Of a stretch of DNA of 5,135 nucleotides, positions 1 through 5,135 are shown in pieces. Source of the DNA: Erythrobacter sp. 34-65-8 (lineage in GTDB: Bacteria; Pseudomonadota; Alphaproteobacteria; Sphingomonadales; Sphingomonadaceae); contig NCJP01000126.1 of NCBI GenBank assembly GCA_002278985.1, positions 1 through 5,135 of the forward strand. The letters run 5' to 3'. The notes beneath the pieces are model-generated. The model was not told the DNA's origin. It did no database searches and saw only the letters and a list, made by a program, of their open reading frames with translations. Within the stretch, counting starts at the first letter, position 1. Each line of letters starts with the position of its first letter. A program made the position numbers and the translations under genes.

Positions 1-778
1 GGGTATCAAGCCGGTCGCTGGCCGGATCCCACAGCGAGCTGACCGAACCATCGAGATAGAGCGCGTTGGGCGTCTTCAGCTCATCCCGGAACAGGCGCGC
101 CAGCACGCCGAAGCTGACCGCGCCTGCCGACTGCACGAAATGCGCGCGGCCCGCCGCGTCTACGCCGACAGCGTTGCGGATCGTGCGCGAGGGTCCGTTC
201 TCGGTGATTTCCGGGTGGATATTCCCGCCGATCACCAGCATCGGCCCGCTCTGCGTGCCGAATTCCGGCCGGTCGCCCACGTTGGTGTAGAAATCCTCCG
301 CAGTGCGGACCTGCCATCTGGAGCCGGTGCCGAAGAACACCCCGTTGGGCTTGAGATGGAAATTGCCGCTGCCATCGTTGCGGTTCAGTTCCTTGAGCCG
401 CTTGCCCGCTTCGACATAGTAGCCGATCGGCTTGCCCTCCTCATCGAACATGCCGCCGTTGACCGCGAAGGCGACCGGCGCGGCTTCGGCCGGGCGGCCC
501 GCGGCGAGGTTGGCGAGGCTGCGATAGGGCGCGCCGTCATCCGGGCCGAGGTCGGTGGCGATCCGGTGCTGCTTCGGATCGGCCACACAGTGCGTGAAGC
601 TCACCTCCTCGAACACGATGGTGCGGCAGGCCGAAGCAACCGTGGGCGCGGGTTCGGGCAATGCCTCCGCCTGATCCGCCTCGCCGCTGCCGATTTCGGT
701 CCGCATGACCGGCTCGCCGGCCGATTCCTGGCCGCAGGCGGCGAGCGCGAGCAGCGCGGTGCACAGCAGCCACCTCAT
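1..778 (-). CDS. Lipoprotein with phosphodiester glycosidase (NAGPA/DUF2233, YigE-like) domain, 3' end outside window
   Basis: The reading frame opens with ATG at 778 and stays open for 259 codons to the window edge, so the C-terminus is missing. The N-terminus is a lipoprotein signal peptide: MRW, a hydrophobic stretch, then lipobox LAAC with the acylated Cys at residue 15. Residues +1 and +2 after it are Gly and Gln, not Asp, which favours outer-membrane sorting. A low-complexity Glu/Ala/Pro linker follows (about 27-50). The domain starts near C51 and shows family-type motifs: VNGGMFD (106-112), KPNGVFF (143-149), QSGPMLV (176-182), SRTIRNAVG (197-205) and ALYLDGS (239-245). These match the phosphodiester glycosidase family that includes E. 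coli YigE and the catalytic domain of the mammalian uncovering enzyme. Substrate is unknown; a role on envelope glycans or glycoconjugates is inference. C51 and C64 could form a disulfide. The ATG overlaps the trpE stop as ATGA and has only a weak GGGG upstream, so translation is probably coupled to trpE. Domain call fairly sure, function not. Confidence 0.85.
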   Translation of the reverse strand, partial: MRWLLCTALLALAACGQESAGEPVMRTEIGSGEADQAEALPEPAPTVASACRTIVFEEVSFTHCVADPKQHRIATDLGPDDGAPYRSLANLAAGRPAEAAPVAFAVNGGMFDEEGKPIGYYVEAGKRLKELNRNDGSGNFHLKPNGVFFGTGSRWQVRTAEDFYTNVGDRPEFGTQSGPMLVIGGNIHPEITENGPSRTIRNAVGVDAAGRAHFVQSAGAVSFGVLARLFRDELKTPNALYLDGSVSSLWDPASDRLDT

Positions 779-2289
779 TGCCCGAACCCCGGTTCCTGCG
801 CGATCCGCGCCGCTTCGCGTGCGGCGGCCAGCAGCGCCCCCGCCTTGGCCTGGCATTCACGGTGCTCGTAGTCGGGCACGCTGTCAGCGACGATCCCGGC
901 TCCGGCCTGAACGTGGAGTACCCCGTCCTTGACCACGCCGGTGCGCAGCACGATGCAGCTGTCAACCGAGCCATCAGGTGCAAAATAGCCGACCCCGCCA
1001 GCATAGGCGCCACGCGCCTCCGGCTCCAGTTCAGCGATAATCTCGCAGGCGCGGATCTTGGGCGCACCGCTGACTGTGCCGGCCGGGAACCCGGCAAACA
1101 GCGCGTCGAGCGCATCATGCGCAGGATCGAGCCGTCCGACCACGTTGCTGACGATATGCATCACGTGGCTATAGCGTTCAATGGTGTAGCTGTCGGTGAC
1201 CGTGACTGTCCCCCTGGCCGCCACCCGGCCGACATCGTTGCGCCCCAGGTCCAGCAGCATCAGGTGCTCGGCCCGTTCCTTCGGGTCAGCGAGCAGGCTC
1301 GCCTCATTGGCGTCGTCTTCCTCGCGCGTGGCGCCGCGCGGGCGCGTTCCGGCAATCGGGCGGATGGTCACCTCGCCATCGCGAACACGGACCAGGATTT
1401 CCGGGCTCGATCCGACCACGGCAAAGCCAGGCAGGTCAAGGAAGTAGAGGAAAGGCGAGGGATTGACCCGCCGCAGCGCACGATACAGCTCGAACGGCGG
1501 CAGCGGGAAGGGGCAGGTGAAGCGCTGGGCGAGCACCACCTGGAAGACGTCGCCCGCCGCGATGTAATCTTTCGCCCGCGCGACCATGTCGAAGTACCGG
1601 TCTTGCGAGATGGTCGGTTCAAGCGCCATGTCGGGCAGGGCGGAAGCGCGTGGCTCAGGCGGGGGTGCTTGCGCGAGCCGCGCCAGCGCCGCATCAATCC
1701 GCTCCCCGGCATCGGCTACCCGGCGGGCCGGATCGCCGCCTTCGGGCCAGATGGGAGCGACCAGGTAGAGCGCGTCAGTCAGCCGGTCGAACACCAGAAT
1801 CAGGGTGGGGCGGACGAACACCATGTCAGGCAGGCCGACCGGGCTGGCGGGCGCGCGCGGCAGGTCTTCGACCAGGCCGATTGTTTCGTACCCGAAGTAC
1901 CCGACCAGGCAGGCGAGCGCGGGCGGCAAGGCATCGGGCACGTCGATCCGGCAGGCGGCGGCCAACGCCCTCAGCGCATCAAGGCTGTTGCCGGGCACCG
2001 CTTCGCTGCCGGACCGGTCGGTCTGCCAGTGGCGGAATATCTCGGCGGTGTTGCCCTGTGCGCGGAACAGCAGGTCGGGGTCCAGACCGAGCAGGCTGTA
2101 GCGCCCGCGTACTTCGCCGCCTTCGACCGATTCCAGGAGGAAGTCGCCCCGGCCCGGTTCGATCAGTTTGCGGGCGGCGCCTACCGGTGTTTCGGTGTCG
2201 GCGATGACCTTGCGCCAGACGAGCGCCGGCTCGCCCCGGGCGAGCGCCTGGGCAGCGGATTCGGCATTCTCGGGCGCGGGGCCGGGCAG
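775..2289 (-). CDS. trpE: Anthranilate synthase component I (TrpE), apparently starting at CTG
   Basis: TrpE converts chorismate to anthranilate, the first committed step of tryptophan synthesis, using ammonia supplied by TrpG; it is cytoplasmic. From the CTG at 2289 the protein has 504 residues, a normal length for a stand-alone TrpE. The N-terminal domain carries the tryptophan-binding signature LLES (51-54) followed by RYSLLG (63-68), and NPSPFLYF (276-283) completes the feedback site. The chorismate-binding domain shows SSPEIL (294-299), IAGTRPRG (312-319), DLGRNDVGRV (347-356), FPAGTVSGAPK (401-411) and the GAG...SxPxxExxEC tail (463-479). All key motifs look intact, so it should be active and inhibited by tryptophan. 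There is no fused TrpG domain. No ATG, GTG or TTG lies in frame between the upstream ppiD stop and the conserved core; I chose CTG because a perfect AGGAGG stands 5 nt before it. Alternatives are GTG at 2361 or ATG at 2400, both inside ppiD and without a well-spaced ribosome site. PabB is unlikely given the full tryptophan-site motifs. Confidence 0.95.
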   Translation of the reverse strand: MPGPAPENAESAAQALARGEPALVWRKVIADTETPVGAARKLIEPGRGDFLLESVEGGEVRGRYSLLGLDPDLLFRAQGNTAEIFRHWQTDRSGSEAVPGNSLDALRALAAACRIDVPDALPPALACLVGYFGYETIGLVEDLPRAPASPVGLPDMVFVRPTLILVFDRLTDALYLVAPIWPEGGDPARRVADAGERIDAALARLAQAPPPEPRASALPDMALEPTISQDRYFDMVARAKDYIAAGDVFQVVLAQRFTCPFPLPPFELYRALRRVNPSPFLYFLDLPGFAVVGSSPEILVRVRDGEVTIRPIAGTRPRGATREEDDANEASLLADPKERAEHLMLLDLGRNDVGRVAARGTVTVTDSYTIERYSHVMHIVSNVVGRLDPAHDALDALFAGFPAGTVSGAPKIRACEIIAELEPEARGAYAGGVGYFAPDGSVDSCIVLRTGVVKDGVLHVQAGAGIVADSVPDYEHRECQAKAGALLAAAREAARIAQEPGFGQ

Positions 2290-2294
2290 GGCGG

Positions 2295-2300
2295 CCTCCT
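2295..2300 (-). promoter_or_regulatory. Strong Shine-Dalgarno for trpE, sharing a base with the ppiD stop
   Basis: The minus strand reads AGGAGG from 2300 to 2295, a perfect anti-16S match. Its first A is the last base of the ppiD TGA (2302-2300). Five bases (CCGCC) separate it from the in-frame CTG at 2289-2287. This site decides the trpE start, since nothing else in frame nearby can initiate, and it implies that ribosomes ending ppiD deliver translation to trpE. Confidence 0.75.
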
Positions 2301-4234
2301 CAGTTTTCGCCGGTGAGCTGCTTGCGGACGGCGTCGATCGCGGCCTGGTTGCGCTCCACACCCACGTCAGCCCGCAGGGCAGTGCGCAGCTGCGCAGCAT
2401 ATTCCTGCCCCAGCGTCTGGCCCAGTTCGCGCTTGGCCTGGGCGAACACCGGATCATCACGCGCGATCGTGCCCGCTTCGATCCGGTCCAGCTGGACGAG
2501 GAACCAGCCGGAGTCGTTCGGTGCCTCAAGCTTCTTGGATGTCCCCTGCGCCATGCTGAACATCAGCGCGAGCGGAGGGGGCACGCGCTGGCCGGTTGCG
2601 GCCAGCTGCTCGCGCGAAAGATTGATCGGATCGAGATTGGTCAGCCGGGCATTTTCCGCCCGCATCGCCGCTGTCAGCGTGGCCCCCTTGCCGAGTGCCG
2701 CCAGAATGCGGTCCGCCGCAGCCTTGGCGCGCTTGAGACCTTCGGCCCGCTTCCAGTCGGCCATGATCTGGGATTCGATCTCGGCCAGCGGAGCGGTTGC
2801 CGACGGGGTGATATCGCTGGCTTCGAAAATGATGAAAAGCTCGCCCGGAACGAGTTCGGCAATCTGGGGCTCGCCCTCTTCCATCTGGAATGCAGTCTGA
2901 AGCACCGGACCCAGGACCTGCGGCACGGTTTCCCCTGCCGTCCCATAGATACGGCCGTCCGCCGTCACCTGCGGGGTCGTGGTCAGCTCGGCCGAGACCG
3001 TCTTGGCGACATCGGCCAGGCCGACGCCTTCATCGAGCTGTTCCTCGATCGAGGCAGAGATATCGGCGATTGCCTGACGCTGCTTTTCCGCGCGCAAGGC
3101 GGTCACCAGATCACCGCGGGCCTGTTCAAGGTTGCGACCCGGCGTGCGCTCGATGGCATCCACCCGGATCACGTGCCAGCCAAGACCACTCCGTGCTGTC
3201 GTGGCCACTGCGCCCTGCGCCGCAGAAAAGGCCGCCGTCGCGACCGCTGCCGACGACTGCGAAGTCAGAGCTTCACGTTCGATCGGCCCGACAGTGGACA
3301 GTGCAAACCCGGCCTCGCGCGCGGCGGCTTCGAGCGAGCCCCCGGCCGAAACCTTGTCACGGACCGCGTTGGCTGCCTGCTGAGTCGGCACGATCAGCTG
3401 GCTGAGCCGGCGGGTTTCCCTGGCGGCGAACATTTCGCGATTGGCTTCGTAGCGCGCCGCAATCTCGCGCTCGGTCGGCTCCGAAGCCTTGGCGACGGCC
3501 GATGCATCGAACGTGGCAAACCGGATCACCCGCCGCTCGGGCCGGATATAGTCGGCGCGGTTGGCCGTGTAATAGGCCTGTATCTGAGCCTTGCTGGGTC
3601 CGCTGGCTGGCTCATAGAGGGCGCTGGGAACGATCCCGATCGTGCCGGTGCGCCGTTCCTTAAGCAGGCTGGCATACTGGCTTACCATCTTGTCCGGCAT
3701 CTTGGCCCCGAAGGCCGAAGGAACGAGCAGCTGCTGAGCCAGGATGCCTTGCCCAAGGTCCAGCCGCACCTGGGCGTCGGTCAGCCCCTGCTGGCCGATG
3801 GCAGCGCGATAGACTTCGTCGGAAAAATTGCCATCCGGCCCCCGGAATGCCGGGATGGCCAGGATTTCGCTGTTGAGCAGGTTGTCGCCCGCCCGCAGGC
3901 CGATGTCCTCGGCAAACCGGGCAATGGCCGTGCGGTCAAGCAATTGCTCAAGCACTTCGTCAATCGCCCCGTCGCGCAGGAAGGCCGCCATGGTCAGTGT
4001 GGGGTTCTGCTCCCGCATCTGGTCCAGCGCATTGGTGGCCGCACGGCTGAGATCGGCAGTGCCGATCTTTTCGTCGCCCACCACCGCCACGCGATCCCCG
4101 CCCGAAACGCCGCCGAACATGCCAGTCCCGGTGATATCCGAGCTGGCAAAGGCCAGGGCGATCAGCGCGAGGAAGCCGAGCGAAACCGGCACGCCGAGCT
4201 TGGAATTGAAGAACCTGCGGAAAAAGGAAATCAT
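2300..4234 (-). CDS. Membrane-anchored periplasmic chaperone, SurA/PpiD-type with degenerate parvulin domain
   Basis: A complete 644-residue protein, close to the roughly 620-650 usual for PpiD-like proteins. The N-terminus is cytoplasmic with basic residues (R6, R7, K12), followed by one membrane segment (about 14-31) and a periplasmic remainder. A SurA/PpiD-type N-terminal chaperone domain spans about 45-230 and ends in the typical motif YYTANRADYIRPERRVI (220-236). A parvulin-like domain follows (about 273-362), beginning RRLSQLIV and ending GWHVIRVDAI. The His normally found in the first strand (S-H-I-L type) is Gln279, so prolyl isomerase activity is doubtful; E. coli PpiD is likewise regarded as mainly a chaperone at the Sec translocon. 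The C-terminal part (about 440-612) repeats the pattern of the parvulin tail. The ATG at 4234 fits the conserved MxSFFRR-type N-terminus; only a weak GGAT precedes it. It is the first gene of the apparent operon with trpE and stands divergent from tpiA. Expected role: folding of exported proteins. The gene symbol ppiD is plausible but left blank because bacterial annotations of this family vary. Confidence 0.92.
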   Translation of the reverse strand: MISFFRRFFNSKLGVPVSLGFLALIALAFASSDITGTGMFGGVSGGDRVAVVGDEKIGTADLSRAATNALDQMREQNPTLTMAAFLRDGAIDEVLEQLLDRTAIARFAEDIGLRAGDNLLNSEILAIPAFRGPDGNFSDEVYRAAIGQQGLTDAQVRLDLGQGILAQQLLVPSAFGAKMPDKMVSQYASLLKERRTGTIGIVPSALYEPASGPSKAQIQAYYTANRADYIRPERRVIRFATFDASAVAKASEPTEREIAARYEANREMFAARETRRLSQLIVPTQQAANAVRDKVSAGGSLEAAAREAGFALSTVGPIEREALTSQSSAAVATAAFSAAQGAVATTARSGLGWHVIRVDAIERTPGRNLEQARGDLVTALRAEKQRQAIADISASIEEQLDEGVGLADVAKTVSAELTTTPQVTADGRIYGTAGETVPQVLGPVLQTAFQMEEGEPQIAELVPGELFIIFEASDITPSATAPLAEIESQIMADWKRAEGLKRAKAAADRILAALGKGATLTAAMRAENARLTNLDPINLSREQLAATGQRVPPPLALMFSMAQGTSKKLEAPNDSGWFLVQLDRIEAGTIARDDPVFAQAKRELGQTLGQEYAAQLRTALRADVGVERNQAAIDAVRKQLTGEN

Positions 4235-4286
4235 GGTGCGATGCGAATCCGGTGGCTGTGCGGCGTACCGCGGTCAATCGTAGGGC

Positions 4287-4315
4287 GCTTTATCGGCCCT
4301 GCGACCGCGCGGCAA
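4287..4315 (-). promoter_or_regulatory. Candidate promoter for the ppiD-trpE-lipoprotein unit
   Basis: On the minus strand TTGCCG (4315-4310) is separated by 17 bp from TAAAGC (4292-4287). Transcription would start near 4280, about 45 nt before the ppiD ATG at 4234. A second minus-strand TTGACC at 4277-4272 has no acceptable -10 at 16-18 bp. Both boxes deviate from consensus, so this is a weak prediction. Confidence 0.3.
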
Positions 4316-4329
4316 CAGGTGCGCAGGTG
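4316..4329. repeat. Short direct repeat CAGGTG-CG-CAGGTG next to the tpiA -35
   Basis: CAGGTG occurs at 4316-4321 and again at 4324-4329, an 8-bp period, ending 2 bp before the TTGACT box. It also touches the candidate leftward -35. Its position between the two divergent promoters would suit a regulator site, but the repeat is short and could be chance. Confidence 0.3.
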
Positions 4330-4331
4330 TT

Positions 4332-4360
4332 TTGACTATCCGCACACATACGGGTAGCGG
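4332..4360 (+). promoter_or_regulatory. Candidate sigma70-type promoter for tpiA
   Basis: TTGACT at 4332-4337 is a near-consensus -35 box. With exactly 17 bp of spacer it is followed by TAGCGG at 4355-4360, a poor but alphaproteobacterium-like -10. A transcript would start near 4367, leaving a leader of about 55 nt before the tpiA start. The -35 is good and the -10 weak, so the assignment is tentative. Confidence 0.4.
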
Positions 4361-4380
4361 GCCGGGCGTCGCCACCGCTA
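4355..4380. repeat. Inverted repeat TAGCGG-N14-CCGCTA in the tpiA leader
   Basis: TAGCGG (4355-4360) is the exact reverse complement of CCGCTA (4375-4380), with 14 bp between; the inner part also holds GGC/GCC that could extend pairing. The left arm coincides with the proposed tpiA -10, so it may be an operator or simply chance. No T-run follows, so it is not a terminator. Confidence 0.3.
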
Positions 4381-4409
4381 AGGCCGTGGACGCGATTCAC
4401 AACCATTGC

Positions 4410-4413
4410 AGGA
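4410..4413 (+). promoter_or_regulatory. Shine-Dalgarno that selects the tpiA start at 4423
   Basis: AGGA at 4410-4413 lies 9 nt before the ATG at 4423. An in-frame ATG at 4414 directly abuts the AGGA and therefore cannot use it, which makes 4423 the better start even though it is the second ATG. Confidence 0.6.
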
Positions 4414-4422
4414 ATGACCCCT

Positions 4423-5135
4423 ATGGCCGCTCGGCCCTATATCGTCGGTAACTGGAAAATGAACGGGACGCGCGCCATGCTGTCGCAAGCCCGTGCCATT
4501 GACCGCGCCGCCCAGAACATGATGAAAGTGGAGGTCGCGCTCGCGCCGCCCTTTACCCTGCTGCACGCGGTCCATCGCGAAGTGGAGCAGATCGGTGTCG
4601 GCGCGCAGGATTGCCATCCGGGGGCAGACGGGGCCTGCACCGGCGATGTTTCCGCCACCATGGTGGCAGATGCCGGCGCGAAATTCGTCATCATCGGCCA
4701 TAGCGAGCGCCGCCGCGACCACGGCGAAAGCGATGAACTGGTTGCGCGCAAGGGCGTTGCCGCGCTCCAGGCGGGGATGCGCCTGATCCTGTGCGTGGGC
4801 GAGACCGAGGAAACCCGCGACGACGGGCAAGCCGAGGCGTTTGTTACCGCCCAGCTCAAGGCGTCCTTGCCCGCCACGCTGGAAAGCCCGGCGGAATCGC
4901 TGACGGTGGCGTATGAACCGGTCTGGGCAATCGGCACCGGCCGCACCCCGACTGTGGAAGATATCGGGGCCATGCATGGCGCCATCCGGGCCGTGCTGGT
5001 TGATCTCTATGGGGCGGAAGAAGCGACCCAGGTCCGCATTCTCTACGGCGGCTCGGTCAACGCCGACAATGCCCGCGAACTGCTGTCAGCAAACGAAGTG
5101 GGCGGTGCGCTGGTCGGCGGCGCCAGCCTGACGGC
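4423..5135 (+). CDS. tpiA: Triosephosphate isomerase, 3' end outside window
   Basis: TpiA interconverts dihydroxyacetone phosphate and glyceraldehyde 3-phosphate in cytoplasmic glycolysis and gluconeogenesis, normally as a homodimer of TIM barrels. The frame is open for 237 codons to the window edge; the family runs to about 250, so only the last dozen or so residues are missing. All catalytic elements are visible: N10 and K12 in GNWKMN (9-14), the electrophilic H93 in IIGHSERR (90-97), the base E165 in AYEPVWAIGTG (163-173) with loop 6, and the phosphate-binding YGGSV (208-212) and GGALVGGASL (227-236). The start at 4423 gives MAARPYIVGNWK; the in-frame ATG at 4414 would add only three residues and has the Shine-Dalgarno touching it. 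The gene is divergent from ppiD and shares its upstream region. Nothing suggests a defect, so it should be the functional housekeeping enzyme. Confidence 0.97.
   Translation, partial: MAARPYIVGNWKMNGTRAMLSQARAIDRAAQNMMKVEVALAPPFTLLHAVHREVEQIGVGAQDCHPGADGACTGDVSATMVADAGAKFVIIGHSERRRDHGESDELVARKGVAALQAGMRLILCVGETEETRDDGQAEAFVTAQLKASLPATLESPAESLTVAYEPVWAIGTGRTPTVEDIGAMHGAIRAVLVDLYGAEEATQVRILYGGSVNADNARELLSANEVGGALVGGASLT

Larger units (their letters stand above)
4235..4422. promoter_or_regulatory. Divergent intergenic region between ppiD-like gene and tpiA
   Basis: This 188-bp gap separates the two start codons and is the only noncoding stretch of any size in the window. It must hold promoters for both tpiA (rightward) and the ppiD-trpE-lipoprotein unit (leftward). 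It is less uniformly GC-rich than the genes, with its most AT-rich stretch around 4328-4350. Candidate promoter boxes and repeats are listed separately. I see no riboswitch, leader peptide or terminator in it. Confidence 0.7.

Noticed and set aside
140..871. Open frame of 243 codons on the plus strand at the left end
   Set aside because: Antisense to the lipoprotein gene, whose minus-strand frame carries a signal peptide and several family motifs.
2287..2302. A programmed +1 frameshift fusing the ppiD-like protein to TrpE
   Set aside because: The frames differ by +1 at GAA AAC TGA, but there is no prfB-like slippery context (CTT TGA C with an upstream Shine-Dalgarno). The AGGAGG lies after the stop, which fits re-initiation, and a membrane-anchored periplasmic chaperone fused to a cytoplasmic enzyme makes no topological sense.
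778..2316. Long open frame of 512 codons on the plus strand opposite trpE
   Set aside because: It lies wholly antisense to a clearly conserved trpE; its Arg/Gly/Ala/Pro-rich product has no recognisable motif. Long antisense frames are expected in high-GC genes.
2359..2400. GTG (2361-2359) or ATG (2400-2398) as the trpE start
   Set aside because: Both lie inside the ppiD coding sequence and would add 24 or 37 residues of Ser/Arg/Pro-rich out-of-frame sequence. The AGGA before ATG 2400 is only 2 nt away, and GTG 2361 has no ribosome site. They cannot be fully excluded.
2168..4357. Open frame of 729 codons on the plus strand opposite the ppiD-like gene
   Set aside because: Longer than the gene it shadows, but its composition is a codon-complement artefact (His/Arg/Gly-rich, no domain), it has no ribosome site, and the opposing protein shows a clear membrane segment and SurA/PpiD motifs.
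4241..4357. Small frame of 38 codons in the intergenic region starting at ATG 4241
   Set aside because: No Shine-Dalgarno, it would cross the proposed promoters of both genes, and it is simply the tail of the long antisense frame.

Overview
The window looks like a chromosomal housekeeping segment from an alphaproteobacterium, most likely of the order Sphingomonadales (Sphingomonas / Novosphingobium / Erythrobacter group). The assignment rests on three things: the high G+C content with GC-rich third positions, a stand-alone TrpE of about 504 residues (rhizobia often carry a fused TrpEG instead), and the neighbourhood of tpiA divergent from a PpiD-like chaperone followed by trpE. The lineage is an inference from gene content and protein character; no search was run. 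I see no mobile element, CRISPR array, rRNA or tRNA gene.

Layout. On the minus strand, reading right to left, three genes are packed as an apparent operon. (1) A membrane-anchored SurA/PpiD-type periplasmic chaperone of 644 residues (4234 to 2300). (2) trpE, anthranilate synthase component I (about 2289 to 775). (3) A lipoprotein with a phosphodiester-glycosidase (NAGPA / DUF2233, YigE-like) domain, which starts at 778 and runs off the left edge. On the plus strand, tpiA (triosephosphate isomerase) starts at 4423 and runs off the right edge about a dozen codons short of its expected end. The 188-bp gap between ppiD and tpiA (4235-4422) is the only real intergenic region. It must hold the divergent promoters, and it contains weak sigma70-like boxes, a short direct repeat and a short inverted repeat.

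How the genes fit together. TpiA is glycolytic. TrpE opens the tryptophan branch from chorismate and needs a TrpG glutaminase subunit that is not in the window, probably further along the minus strand beyond position 1. PpiD and the lipoprotein both act outside the cytoplasm. The three minus-strand genes are linked by translation signals: the trpE Shine-Dalgarno shares a base with the ppiD stop codon, and the lipoprotein ATG overlaps the trpE stop as ATGA. No trp leader peptide or attenuator is visible upstream of trpE, so its transcription appears to depend on the ppiD promoter.

The most notable observation is the trpE start. There is no ATG, GTG or TTG in frame between the ppiD stop and the conserved TrpE core, but a perfect AGGAGG stands 5 nt before an in-frame CTG at 2289-2287. 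Initiation at CTG gives a protein of normal family length. Other points of interest are a degenerate parvulin domain in PpiD that lacks the usual histidine, three apparent copies of a parvulin-like tail unit in the same protein, and a lipoprotein gene embedded by overlap in a trp transcription unit. I do not see a wholly new system here; this is mostly ordinary core genome.
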